Part shown: in pieces, positions 1 to 9,244 of the stretch | Layout: each line of letters begins with the position of its first letter | Position numbering within the stretch: position 1 is the stretch's first letter | Assembly (NCBI RefSeq): GCF_003415655.1 | Contig: NZ_QRHC01000006.1 | Location: 186,001-250,000, forward strand | Length of the DNA: 64,000 bases | Source of the DNA: Vibrio maerlii | Lineage (GTDB): Bacteria > Pseudomonadota > Gammaproteobacteria > Enterobacterales > Vibrionaceae | Direction: 5' to 3' | Program-made: the position numbers and the translations under genes | Notes under the pieces: model-generated | What the model was told of the DNA's origin: nothing | Databases searched by the model: none | The model's input: the letters and a program-made list of their open reading frames with translations, nothing else

Positions 1-176
1 GCTCATTGAGTATTCCCTATAGTTCGTTAGATACGAATTTTGCTGTTAAAGCGTATTTGCTTGTTAAAGCGAGTCAATAGGTCGGCATGATACCAGAACT
101 TTTTGGGACTTCCAGAGAAAAAGCAAACGTTTGCTTTTGGTGGCGAGTATTTGATTATTAGCAACAAACAAGAAAC
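1..176. other. Left-edge intergenic region
   Basis: No coding region can be supported here. A possible minus-strand start codon lies at about position 6 (ATG AGC, with an AGGGA-like element upstream), so the promoter of a gene running off the left edge may lie here. Only two codons are visible, so no gene is called. The one strong signal is a PurR-like palindrome, listed separately. Confidence 0.4.
121..136. promoter_or_regulatory. PurR-type operator palindrome
   Basis: AAGCAAACGTTTGCTT is a perfect 16-bp palindrome that fits the consensus PurR box. It is nearly identical to the box upstream of purT in this window. It sits downstream of sulA, so its target is probably a minus-strand gene beginning at the left edge. 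That assignment is inference. Confidence 0.55.
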
Positions 177-198
177 AAAAAAGCCCTCAAAAGAGGGC
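177..198 (-). terminator. Terminator of sulA
   Basis: The hairpin GCCCTC-AAAA-GAGGGC is followed, in the minus direction, by a run of T residues. It lies 27 bp beyond the sulA stop codon. Confidence 0.8.
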
Positions 199-224
199 GA
201 AATAGTGACAGCTTGTTGAACTTA

Positions 225-668
225 TTAATGAAACTTAGACACTCTGCCTTCAACAAAAAATACGTCACAGTGGAATTGCTTACCGTGCTCGATTAAGAGC
301 TTTTTCGTTACTGGGTCGATCGAATCACTAGCTACGACAGCCGAAGCGTTCTGAGATTCAATGGCTTTAATGACCACTTCAACCTCGCTTAGATTTCTTG
401 ACGGCATAAGTTGAATGACTTTCTGGCTTTGAACTTGATAGTTATTTAGTGCTTGTTGTTGTGGGCGAGGGCATTGAGCAGTAAATAGTATCCAACGTGA
501 CTGCTGTGAAAGCTGAGCTAGGTTTGTGAGGAAATTTCCCTCTTCAGCAGACACTTGATACGGATTATTAGTACGGTAAGTATCTGAATTTAAATTGCTT
601 GTTCTAAGTGCAAGACGCCCCATGTTTGAAGAGGCGATATTGTGTTGAGAGAAAGCTGTTGAGTTCAT
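225..668 (-). CDS. sulA: SOS cell division inhibitor SulA
   Basis: 147 aa. SulA blocks cell division during the SOS response by binding FtsZ and preventing ring polymerisation; it is normally removed by Lon. The central and C-terminal parts resemble SulA, including a WILFTAQCPRPQ stretch near residues 60-71. The frame stays open a further 71 codons upstream, but that part overlaps a LexA box and a heptamer repeat. The ATG at 668 has AAGGACA just upstream and gives the usual family length, so it is chosen. A LexA box centred about 30 bp upstream indicates SOS induction, and a terminator follows. It appears to be transcribed alone. Confidence 0.88.
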   Translation of the reverse strand: MNSTAFSQHNIASSNMGRLALRTSNLNSDTYRTNNPYQVSAEEGNFLTNLAQLSQQSRWILFTAQCPRPQQQALNNYQVQSQKVIQLMPSRNLSEVEVVIKAIESQNASAVVASDSIDPVTKKLLIEHGKQFHCDVFFVEGRVSKFH

Positions 669-690
669 TTTACTGTCCTTACGTACAATA

Positions 691-706
691 CTGTATGTGT
701 ATACAG
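691..706 (-). promoter_or_regulatory. LexA box (SOS operator) of sulA
   Basis: CTGTATGTGTATACAG matches CTGT-N8-ACAG with an AT-rich alternating centre, the standard gammaproteobacterial LexA operator. It lies 23 bp upstream of the chosen sulA start, where it would cover the promoter. Confidence 0.88.
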
Positions 707-800
707 TAGTTTGTTTTTGAGTACTGATCAAGACTTTTGTTCGCTTTTTGCACGAGGGGTGAAAGAAATCACACTTGGTTAATGCGTAATAGGCATTGGA

Positions 801-828
801 TGATAGGTGATAGGTGATAGGTGATAGG
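801..828. repeat. Heptamer tandem repeat, four copies
   Basis: Four exact head-to-tail copies of TGATAGG lie between the sulA promoter and the terminator of the next gene. No function is visible. Copy number may vary by slippage. Confidence 0.8.
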
Positions 829-881
829 TTGAAGTGGTGGTAATGAAATGAAGCAAATGAGTGGCTACATACAAAAGGCAC

Positions 882-907
882 AAAAAAAGCGCCAAGTTAG
901 GCGCTTT
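882..907 (-). terminator. Terminator of the small four-cysteine gene
   Basis: AAAGCGCC-loop-GGCGCTTT hairpin followed by T residues in the minus direction, 22 bp after the stop codon of the 60-aa gene. Confidence 0.75.
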
Positions 908-929
908 CTATTTCTACGTCAGTGTGAGA

Positions 930-1112
930 TTAGCTCTTTCTCTCTAGTCTAGCTCTAGCTTCGAGCTCGCCGATATTAAATTGTTTAACATCGATCTTAG
1001 CCAAATCATAACAAGATTCGCAGGACTGATGAGATAAGCCATCAATATATTTGTGTTGGGCAACTTTGGCTAAACGACCACACCAGTCGCAAATACCGTG
1101 TTTATCAAACAT
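930..1112 (-). CDS. Small four-cysteine (zinc-ribbon-like) protein
   Basis: 60 aa, of unknown function. Two CxxC pairs (CDWC near residues 9-12 and CESC near 31-34) suggest a zinc ribbon or knuckle. The rest is charged, with an acidic/basic C-terminal helix. The frame remains open 35 codons further upstream, but GGGGAGAAAGTA directly before the ATG at 1112 decides this start. The gene has its own terminator, so it is probably monocistronic. I do not recognise a named family; zinc binding is inferred from the cysteine pattern only. Confidence 0.6.
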   Translation of the reverse strand: MFDKHGICDWCGRLAKVAQHKYIDGLSHQSCESCYDLAKIDVKQFNIGELEARARLERKS

Positions 1113-1285
1113 TACTTTCTCCCCACTTTTTATACGCCGTCTTATAGCGATGACCCGTTCAAGGCTATGCGGCACTACTCTTTTGTTGTGGAATTTTCGG
1201 CGCGTATTATGACACAAACTGTCGTTGAATGTTAATTTATTGTGTCATTAATAAGTGTAGGTTCCAAAAGGGGATATTCTTATAC

Positions 1286-2206
1286 CTATTTGGTGGTATT
1301 GAGAATGACTTTCAAAGCGTGATTAAGGCGTTGCATCTCTGCTGAACTGCCTAATGTGTCAGGGTGATAGATTTTGCCAAGCTGTTTGTAACGACGTTTA
1401 ATATCAGTTTGATTGGGAATCTTACTCGGATCGAAGCCAAAGAGCGCACAGGCTAACTCTAGTTGAGAATTGTGTTTTGATGCTGGTTGTGGCGCTGGTT
1501 TGACCGGCTGTTTTGCTTCTTTCTGTAAACGTTGGATTTCGTTGAATAGCTTTTTGAGTTGTTTCTGTTGCTTACGAATGATCTCTTTTTGTTCAGTGGG
1601 TGATGGTGCTTCTTTACTTTGAGCTGGTGAATCTTGTTTAGTACTAGATGGAACATTTAAACGCTTATAGTAAATAAGAGCTCCGATAAGAGCGCATATC
1701 AGTAATACGAAGAGAGTGATTAAAAACCAACTATCGTCTTTTGGTAATTCATTTGGCTGTTGTGAGTTACTAATGTGATCGTCGAGAGCTATGTCTTCTT
1801 GAGCATCTAAAGCTTCCAATTGTCGGCGACGTAGTTGATCGAATTCTTGTTGTTCAATGCGTGCTAATGCTTCAGATTGATATTCACTGTCTAGAGAGGA
1901 GTAGAGCGACTTTGCCACAGATAAAGAGGACAGGTTTTGGTTACTCGTTTCCAGTAGTTGGGCAAGTTCTAAACTCGCTTGTTGACGCAGATGAGCTTGG
2001 TCTGACGTCACTGCTTGAATGTACCAATAGATAGATGTGTCAAAGTGGTCGGGCTTTTTGCTCAGGTTTTTCGCCAACTCCAATTGAGCGGCTTGGTCGC
2101 CATTCTCTGCTCTATCTAGAAGGGTTTTGTTTTCTGATGACAAACTCAGCGGTGAAAAAAGAAACGTACTCAATATGAGAAAAAAAGAAGCGGCTGAGGT
2201 TTTCAT
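1286..2206 (-). CDS. Membrane-anchored J-domain protein with Sel1-like region
   Basis: 306 aa. The order is: N-terminal signal peptide (hydrophobic residues about 6-24), a Sel1/TPR-like helical region (about 30-120), an acidic linker, a transmembrane segment (about 158-178), a lysine/glutamine-rich coiled coil (about 200-240) and a C-terminal J domain (about 245-306) with the HPD tripeptide in YHPD. J domains stimulate DnaK ATPase, so this is probably a membrane-tethered DnaK co-chaperone. A TTG lies 15 bp further upstream, but the ATG at 2206 has AGGA at good spacing and begins the signal peptide cleanly. J-protein class is well supported; the client is unknown. Confidence 0.7.
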   Translation of the reverse strand: MKTSAASFFLILSTFLFSPLSLSSENKTLLDRAENGDQAAQLELAKNLSKKPDHFDTSIYWYIQAVTSDQAHLRQQASLELAQLLETSNQNLSSLSVAKSLYSSLDSEYQSEALARIEQQEFDQLRRRQLEALDAQEDIALDDHISNSQQPNELPKDDSWFLITLFVLLICALIGALIYYKRLNVPSSTKQDSPAQSKEAPSPTEQKEIIRKQQKQLKKLFNEIQRLQKEAKQPVKPAPQPASKHNSQLELACALFGFDPSKIPNQTDIKRRYKQLGKIYHPDTLGSSAEMQRLNHALKVILNTTK

Positions 2207-2292
2207 ATTCATCCTGAACAAAGGCCTCTCAATGTTTGAGAAGCCAGTTTAATTTTAAAAGGCGTTATTTAAGCTTCTTACCTAGAGTCGAT

Positions 2293-2979
2293 TTATCTTA
2301 GGAGCTTGGGCGCTTGCGCACCATTGATAGGTTTGTTTACAGAAACTTTACGACCTTTTTTTAGACCTACTTCGTAATCTTCTGTCAGATTCTTCATCGC
2401 TTCTTTCAACTGCTGCTTGAAAGTTTCACGGTCGATGTTTTTGAACTCTTTGTCGATGTAGTTGTTGATCTTACTGTTTGATTCATCGTCTGGAGTGATG
2501 ACAGGAAGTTTTTCTAATGCACCTTCAACCCAGCCTGATACGAATGAGTTAACACGCTTAGTGACTTCTAGGTTGCTGGTGCCCGAGCCGGCAAAGCTGT
2601 TTCTGAACTGTCCTGTCTGCTCATTCATCTCGCGATAAATAATGTCGAAAGCAAAGGCTGCAAAAATTGCTCGGTCTGCTTCTCCAATGAACTCGACACG
2701 CTTAAGCCCTTTGTGATTCAACAGAACGGCTTCGACACCAAACTTGGTGTTAATACCGCGAATAATGCGCAGGATCATCGAACCAATATTGGCAGGCAGT
2801 AAGTGCGTTGATTGGGTTTTACCCATCTTAATAAACTCGATATCGTCTTTATCAAGCCCGTACTTCAACATCAAGCGGTGTGCCATTTTGATTGCATTCG
2901 CCGCTTCGTTGACATTAGCAGAGTTACCAAGCTCTAGGCACTTTGCGATTTTCTTTAGGGCTTTTTTCTTATCGATCAA
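2293..2979 (-). CDS. DUF2786 domain protein
   Basis: 228 aa. The first 40 residues fit the DUF2786 motif: a lysine-rich KKALKKIAKCLELG helix followed by NEAANAIKMAHRLMLKYGL. The remainder is helical with a basic C-terminus and no catalytic signature I can name. The best start in frame is TTG at 2979, because no ATG precedes the domain in this frame; the ribosome binding site is weak. Members of the family occur in phages and bacteria without a settled function. Transcription is in the same direction as its neighbours, with a 144-bp gap to the gene upstream. Confidence 0.65.
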   Translation of the reverse strand: MIDKKKALKKIAKCLELGNSANVNEAANAIKMAHRLMLKYGLDKDDIEFIKMGKTQSTHLLPANIGSMILRIIRGINTKFGVEAVLLNHKGLKRVEFIGEADRAIFAAFAFDIIYREMNEQTGQFRNSFAGSGTSNLEVTKRVNSFVSGWVEGALEKLPVITPDDESNSKINNYIDKEFKNIDRETFKQQLKEAMKNLTEDYEVGLKKGRKVSVNKPINGAQAPKLLR

Positions 2980-3060
2980 CGCTACATACTCGTTCAGAAA
3001 ATTTGGGGGGACATAGTTTAACGATTTTGGTTAAGAAGTGAAAGGTGAATCAAGTGCTAC

Positions 3061-3090
3061 AATAAAAAGCCACTGTGGAAACAGTGGCTT
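3061..3090 (-). terminator. Terminator of the CheX-like gene
   Basis: AAGCCACTGT-GGAA-ACAGTGGCTT hairpin with a T-rich tail in the minus direction, 34 bp beyond the stop codon at 3124. Confidence 0.75.
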
Positions 3091-3123
3091 ATAAAAAATG
3101 GTTTTAACCAAGTTAATTACAGA

Positions 3124-3816
3124 TTAGATGCCTAATTGGTCAAGCAGATCGGATGGGTCATCGTTAGATTCTGATTTTACTGAAGAAGATGGTTCTTGTT
3201 TCTTTGCTTGTTTTCTTTGTTCTTGAGCAAGGATCTCATCCGGTGTTTGTTCTTGTTCGATCTCAAATTCTTCTAACTGAATGAACTCAGTTTTATCCAT
3301 TGCTAGCTCTAAATAGAAGATGTTGTTTTTCGCCGTTGAGAAGGTTACTCGTCGAGCTTGAGGGCGGTCGAGATTAGTATCGACAGAAAGATTGACTTGT
3401 TTGTTGAGTGCCAGCATCTTTGGTTGGTTTTGTGTGATGTTGGTTTGTAGCTCTTTGCGGATCTTGTTTGTGAAGTCACCTACGAGCTGGTTCATTAACT
3501 CACCGAGAACATCTGCTACTTCATCTGAAGTGTGAAGAATCGCCAGTTCCTCTTCAGGCATGCCCATGTTGCGCATATAAGACGTATAAAGTTCTAGGGC
3601 TGCCTTAGATGTAAAGTTGATAACCACAAGCCCAGAGAAGCCGCCGTCGAACAATACGAAACAGCCAAAGTCCGGTTTCAGGCTCGTTTTAGTAATCTTC
3701 TGTACCATCGCCGAATAGCTTACAGGTGATTGCGTCGCTGAAGACAAGACACTAGAAACAGATTGGCACAGCTTTAAGAGAATATCTTCTGTAGTGATGG
3801 TCTTGCTCTTTCTCAT
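3124..3816 (-). CDS. CheX-like DUF3334 family protein
   Basis: 230 aa. The middle (about residues 95-125) contains GELMNQLVGDFTNKI, which resembles the E-x-x-N phosphatase helix of CheC/CheX proteins. The surrounding predicted alpha/beta pattern, including a glycine-rich FDGGFSGLVVINF strand, fits that fold. The C-terminal 50 residues are Gln/Glu/Ser-rich and look disordered. CheX proteins dephosphorylate CheY; a similar role here, or a role as a receiver-binding adaptor, is inference. I recall the Vibrio family being catalogued as DUF3334. It stands alone, upstream of a terminator. Confidence 0.6.
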   Translation of the reverse strand: MRKSKTITTEDILLKLCQSVSSVLSSATQSPVSYSAMVQKITKTSLKPDFGCFVLFDGGFSGLVVINFTSKAALELYTSYMRNMGMPEEELAILHTSDEVADVLGELMNQLVGDFTNKIRKELQTNITQNQPKMLALNKQVNLSVDTNLDRPQARRVTFSTAKNNIFYLELAMDKTEFIQLEEFEIEQEQTPDEILAQEQRKQAKKQEPSSSVKSESNDDPSDLLDQLGI

Positions 3817-4041
3817 AATGGGTAGCTCATTCTTTGTTGTGAGAGGGGATGATTAATTCGCATGTTATACTAATTAACATGTGTTTCTATAGTCAAAAAT
3901 TAAATTGGGTTCACTTTTTACGCAGACTTTATGATTTGATCGACTTTTAAAATGTTGTAAAGTGACTTAATTCTCAATTTTAATTATTAATCATCATCCC
4001 TTTCTGAAATGAATCAGTGAATTAGGGGAGCAGGACGCGCA

Positions 4042-7000
4042 ATGTTACCACGCTTAGACCTTCAGCAGGATGTCGATCCTGCCGTACGCACCTTTCTTAA
4101 CGAGTTACAACAGTCGGATTTCAGCGGCGATATTGAATCGAGTTACTCTAGTCGTCTAGCAGTCGCTACCGATAACAGTGTTTATCAACAACTGCCCCAA
4201 GCGGTAATTCTGCCGAAATCAACACGTGATGTTCAAATCATTACTCGTTTGGCTAACAAGAGCAGTTATGAACGCATTACTTTCTCGCCAAGAGGGGGAG
4301 GTACGGGAACCAACGGCCAGTCATTGACTAAAGGTATTGTCGTTGATCTCTCCCGTTATATGAACCAAGTGCTGGAATTAAACCAAGAGGAAGGGTGGAT
4401 TCGTGTTCAAACCGGCATCGTTAAAGATAAGCTCAATGATGTCGTACGTCCTTATGGGTATTTCTTCTCCCCAGATCTGTCTACCAGCAATCGCGCGACG
4501 CTTGGCGGAATGATCAACACAGATGCATCGGGTCAAGGGTCGTTGAAATACGGCAAAACTTCTGATCATGTACTGTCTCTTCAAGCGGTATTTGCGGACG
4601 GCTCTTGTCTAGAATCTGACCTATCACATGGTTTGCCAGAAGAGGGGGAATTTGCGTTTGACGCTTATGAGGTGACGAAGAAGGTCTGTGTGGAAAAGCG
4701 CGCACAAATTGATGAGAAGTTCCCACCATTAAACCGTTTCTTAACGGGCTATGACTTAAAAAATGCCTACGATGCACAAACTGAAGAGTTTGATCTCACC
4801 CGTGTGTTGTGTGGTGCCGAAGGCTCTTTGGCATTTATTACCGAAGCAAAGCTAAATCTGACGCCAATTCCTAAAGCACGTACTCTGGTGAATGTTAAAT
4901 ACAACACCTTCGATTCTGCGTTGCGTAATGCTTCTTTCATGGTTGAGGCGCAAGCCTTGTCTGTTGAAACCGTAGATTCAAAAGTACTCAATCTAGCAAA
5001 AGAAGACATTGTTTGGCACACCGTGAGTGATCTGCTGACTGAGGTGCCTGGTCAAGAAATGCTAGGTATCAACATAGTTGAGTTTGCAGGCCAAGATACT
5101 GACGAGGTCGAGCAACAAGTCGCTAAATTGACGGCGAGACTCGATCACATGATCGAAAGCGGTGAAGCTGGATTGATTGGCTATCAGGTTTGTGATGATC
5201 TTACTGGTATCAACCGTATCTACAACATGCGCAAAAAAGCGGTTGGTCTGCTAGGGGCCGCAAAAGGTCGTGCGAAACCAGTCGCTTTTGCTGAAGACAC
5301 CTGTGTACCGCCAGAAAACTTAGCTGATTTTATTGCAGAGTTTAGAGAGCTCCTTGATGGTGAGGGTTTGCATTATGGTATGTTTGGGCATGTAGATGCC
5401 GGTGTACTGCACGTGCGCCCTGCGCTTGATATGTGCGACCCACAGCAAGAGCTGCTCATGCATGAACTTTCTGATGAAGTGGTTAAGCTGGTGGCGAAGT
5501 ATGGCGGCCTAATGTGGGGTGAGCACGGTAAGGGTTTCCGCTCTGAGTATGGCCCCGAGTTCTTCGGTGAAGAGCTCTTTACTGAGCTTCGCCGAGTGAA
5601 AGCCGCGTTTGACCCGCACAATAAAATGAATCCAGGTAAGATTTGTACGCCACTTGAGAGCAATGCTGAGCTCGTGAAAGTGTCAGATACTAAGCGTGGC
5701 TATTATGACCGTCAGATCCCTGTTGAGGTTCGAGATAGCTTTAAAGCGGCCATGGAGTGTAACGGTAACGGCCTTTGCTTTAACTATGACGTGAACTCTC
5801 CAATGTGTCCTTCAATGAAAGTCACAGCAGATCGTCGACACTCTCCAAAAGGACGCGCAGGTATTGTGCGTGAATGGTTGAGGCAGTTGACAGAGCAGGG
5901 GATTGATATTCTCGACTTAGAAAGAGAGACGCTAGAAACCTCACCGACTATTAAAACGATGATTGAGCGTGTACGGAATCGTATCAATCGTCAGCATGAA
6001 TATGATTTCTCACATGAAGTCTACGAAGCGATGAATGGTTGTTTAGCGTGTAAAGCGTGTGCGAGTCAATGTCCTATTAAAGTGGATGTTCCGAGTTTCC
6101 GTTCTCGTTTCTTGAATATTTATCACTCGCGCTACCAACGCCCGATGAAAGATTACTTGGTCGCAAACATTGAAAGCATGTTACCGTTGATGGCGAAAGC
6201 ACCAAAGGTTGTTAATGCTGCTCTAGGGCAAAAGTGGGTGCAAAGTTTAACTGCAAAAACAGTCGGTTATGTGGATGCACCATTAATGTCAGTACCAACG
6301 TTAGACAAACGTTTAGGCCGCAGTGATACGGAACAATTTGATTTAGAGAAGCTATCTAGTCTTTCTGAGGCAGAGCGTGAGAAACGTGTTCTCATCGTTC
6401 AAGATCCGTTTACCAGTTATTACGATGCGGAAGTGGTTGAAGATTTTGCTCGTCTTATCTCAACGCTAGGCAAAGTCCCAGTTCTGTTGCCATTTAAGCC
6501 AAACGGCAAAGCACAGCATATCAAAGGCTTTCTGAAGCAGTTCGCAAAGAGCGCACAAACGACCTCGAGCTTCTTACATCAAGTGGCAACATTGAATATC
6601 CCATTAGTGGGCGTCGACCCAGCGCTGGTTCTTTGTTATCGAGATGAGTATCAAGAGGTGTTAGGTAATGATCGTGGTGACTTTGACGTACTGACCGTGC
6701 ATGAGTGGTTACATCCGCGCCTTTCAGAGTTTGATACCGAGCATTCGAAAGCAGACAACGAGATGTGGTATCTATTCGCCCACTGTACTGAGAAAACTAA
6801 AATGCCGAACGCGGAAAAAGAATGGGGAGCTATTTTCTCTCACTTTGGTGCAAGTCTTCAGACCGTACCGGTTGGTTGTTGTGGTATGGCTGGTACTTTC
6901 GGTCACGAACAAGACAAGCTTCAGATGTCGCAAGATATCTATGGATTGAGCTGGAAGCCAAGCTTAGACAAGCTTCCGGATGAAAGAGTATTGATAACCG

Positions 7001-7086
7001 GATACTCATGCCGTAGTCAGGTGAAGCGCTTCGAGCACTTCAAACCTAAGCATCCGCTGCAAGCTCTGCTAATGGCAATAAGCTAA
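4042..7086 (+). CDS. ydiJ: FAD/Fe-S D-2-hydroxyglutarate dehydrogenase-type oxidoreductase YdiJ
   Basis: 1014 aa, close to the E. coli YdiJ length of about 1018. YdiJ-type enzymes oxidise D-2-hydroxy acids such as D-2-hydroxyglutarate. An FAD_binding_4 domain carries PRGGGTGTNGQ (residues 83-93), followed by an FAD-oxidase C-terminal domain. Two ferredoxin-type cysteine clusters follow, at C573 (CNGNGLC) and at 667-678 (CLACKACASQCP), then a CCG-type domain with CCGMAGTFGHE near 946-956. The start has GGGGAGCAGGA upstream. The gene is monocistronic and ends at a bidirectional terminator. The N-terminal half aligns very closely with E. coli YdiJ as I remember it. Confidence 0.9.
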   Translation: MLPRLDLQQDVDPAVRTFLNELQQSDFSGDIESSYSSRLAVATDNSVYQQLPQAVILPKSTRDVQIITRLANKSSYERITFSPRGGGTGTNGQSLTKGIVVDLSRYMNQVLELNQEEGWIRVQTGIVKDKLNDVVRPYGYFFSPDLSTSNRATLGGMINTDASGQGSLKYGKTSDHVLSLQAVFADGSCLESDLSHGLPEEGEFAFDAYEVTKKVCVEKRAQIDEKFPPLNRFLTGYDLKNAYDAQTEEFDLTRVLCGAEGSLAFITEAKLNLTPIPKARTLVNVKYNTFDSALRNASFMVEAQALSVETVDSKVLNLAKEDIVWHTVSDLLTEVPGQEMLGINIVEFAGQDTDEVEQQVAKLTARLDHMIESGEAGLIGYQVCDDLTGINRIYNMRKKAVGLLGAAKGRAKPVAFAEDTCVPPENLADFIAEFRELLDGEGLHYGMFGHVDAGVLHVRPALDMCDPQQELLMHELSDEVVKLVAKYGGLMWGEHGKGFRSEYGPEFFGEELFTELRRVKAAFDPHNKMNPGKICTPLESNAELVKVSDTKRGYYDRQIPVEVRDSFKAAMECNGNGLCFNYDVNSPMCPSMKVTADRRHSPKGRAGIVREWLRQLTEQGIDILDLERETLETSPTIKTMIERVRNRINRQHEYDFSHEVYEAMNGCLACKACASQCPIKVDVPSFRSRFLNIYHSRYQRPMKDYLVANIESMLPLMAKAPKVVNAALGQKWVQSLTAKTVGYVDAPLMSVPTLDKRLGRSDTEQFDLEKLSSLSEAEREKRVLIVQDPFTSYYDAEVVEDFARLISTLGKVPVLLPFKPNGKAQHIKGFLKQFAKSAQTTSSFLHQVATLNIPLVGVDPALVLCYRDEYQEVLGNDRGDFDVLTVHEWLHPRLSEFDTEHSKADNEMWYLFAHCTEKTKMPNAEKEWGAIFSHFGASLQTVPVGCCGMAGTFGHEQDKLQMSQDIYGLSWKPSLDKLPDERVLITGYSCRSQVKRFEHFKPKHPLQALLMAIS

Positions 7087-7095
7087 CAGAAATGA

Positions 7096-7122
7096 AAAAG
7101 GAGTGACTTAGTCACTCCTTTG
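7096..7122. terminator. Bidirectional terminator between ydiJ and the DUF3581 gene
   Basis: AAGGAGTGAC-TTA-GTCACTCCTT hairpin with a T-rich tail on the plus strand and a run of A on its left. It can therefore end both the ydiJ transcript and the convergent minus-strand gene. Confidence 0.8.
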
Positions 7123-7195
7123 TACATTTTGTCTTAGAGAACCTATCTACAGGACGAAGTCCGTTCTGCAAGCGAAGCGCTCTAATATCTATCTT

Positions 7196-7912
7196 TTATG
7201 CGTGAACAGCTAAAAACGCATCTTTACGTTCGTTGAAGCGGTTTACCAAGTCATCAACGGCATCTTGGTCGTAAGGCTTAAGGCCCGATGCTACCATGCG
7301 CTTAGAGCCGCGACCGATAACCTTACCATCTTCTTTGAATTCAAAGTTCATTGTCACGGTGCCTCGTTTGCCTTCGATATCAAAGGTCGCACCATTAAAC
7401 TCGACTTCAGGGTGAGTCAGGTTAAGGTGGTCAAACTCAACTTCCATGCTTTCGTAGATCACAAGCGGACGCTGGCAGTTGATCATCATTTGTTTCTCTT
7501 CCATTAGAGGAACCATGATGTGCGGGAAATTCATGCCAGAGAACTGAACATAGCTCTTAACCACGTGTTCAATGAACTGTGGGTCTTTATTCACTTCTCC
7601 TTGGTGTGTCATGTGAAGGTATTCTTTACCATTCGCATCGACTAATGCGCTGTCGTGGTCACCCTTTTCGCTCACTTCCAATGCGATGCCATCATTCACC
7701 ATGCCTGAAAAATTGAAGCGCATCTTTTGACTAACACCTTCTTGATTTAAAAGCACTGCAAAAAGGAGATCGCCAGGGACACAGAAACGTTTGCTGTCTT
7801 CATCATGGATAGGGTTGAAGTCACCTGCTACTTTCTTTGCAAAGTGGCTTGCTTGCTCGCGAGTAAATTGAAACTGCTTTCCTTGAGCGGAGAAATATGG
7901 GTTTAAAAACAT
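7196..7912 (-). CDS. DUF3581 hotdog-like protein
   Basis: 238 aa. The N-terminal region contains AGDFNPIHD (about residues 29-37), close to the GD-x-NP-x-H motif of MaoC/hotdog hydratases. The C-terminal half contains beta-rich repeats of a second hotdog-like unit. I recognise it as the marine gammaproteobacterial family DUF3581, which has no assigned reaction. Acyl-CoA or acyl-ACP binding is inference from the motif. No strong ribosome binding site is seen before the ATG. It converges on ydiJ, with a shared terminator between. Confidence 0.65.
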   Translation of the reverse strand: MFLNPYFSAQGKQFQFTREQASHFAKKVAGDFNPIHDEDSKRFCVPGDLLFAVLLNQEGVSQKMRFNFSGMVNDGIALEVSEKGDHDSALVDANGKEYLHMTHQGEVNKDPQFIEHVVKSYVQFSGMNFPHIMVPLMEEKQMMINCQRPLVIYESMEVEFDHLNLTHPEVEFNGATFDIEGKRGTVTMNFEFKEDGKVIGRGSKRMVASGLKPYDQDAVDDLVNRFNERKDAFLAVHA

Positions 7913-8124
7913 AATATTCGATAAATTACTAAAACTGGGGCGATTATAACGGAGAAAAATAATTTCAATGGTCTATCCAGTGCTTGCCCTTGAATTCAGC
8001 TAATTAAGGGCGTCACTTAATGGCAGAAACATTGCATTTTGACGACTTATGCATGAATTAATGTCATAGAAGGGCAAAAGATACACAAAGATGAATAAAA
8101 TCAAGTTAGAAATGCCAAATCGAT

Positions 8125-8153
8125 TTGGAATTGTGTAGCGGTTTGGCTACTAT
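8125..8153 (+). promoter_or_regulatory. Sigma-70 promoter candidate for pheST
   Basis: TTGGAA and TACTAT are separated by 17 bp, about 90 bp upstream of the pheS start. The 330-bp gap before pheS holds no Phe-rich leader peptide that I can find, so a pheM-like attenuator is not supported. Confidence 0.45.
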
Positions 8154-8227
8154 GTACGACTATTCAAACTACCCATAATCCGATACGGACACTACCACTT
8201 ATGCCGATACGACATGTAAAGGTATAG

Positions 8228-9226
<999 letters not shown>

Positions 9227-9244
9227 TCCAGAGGGTTCATCACA

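Noticed and set aside
225..881. 218-aa version of SulA
   Set aside because: The first 71 codons cover the LexA box and the heptamer repeat and have no ribosome binding site.
8091..8138. 15-codon open frame before pheS as a pheM-like leader peptide
   Set aside because: It contains only one Phe and lies upstream of the best -10 element, so it would not be in the leader.
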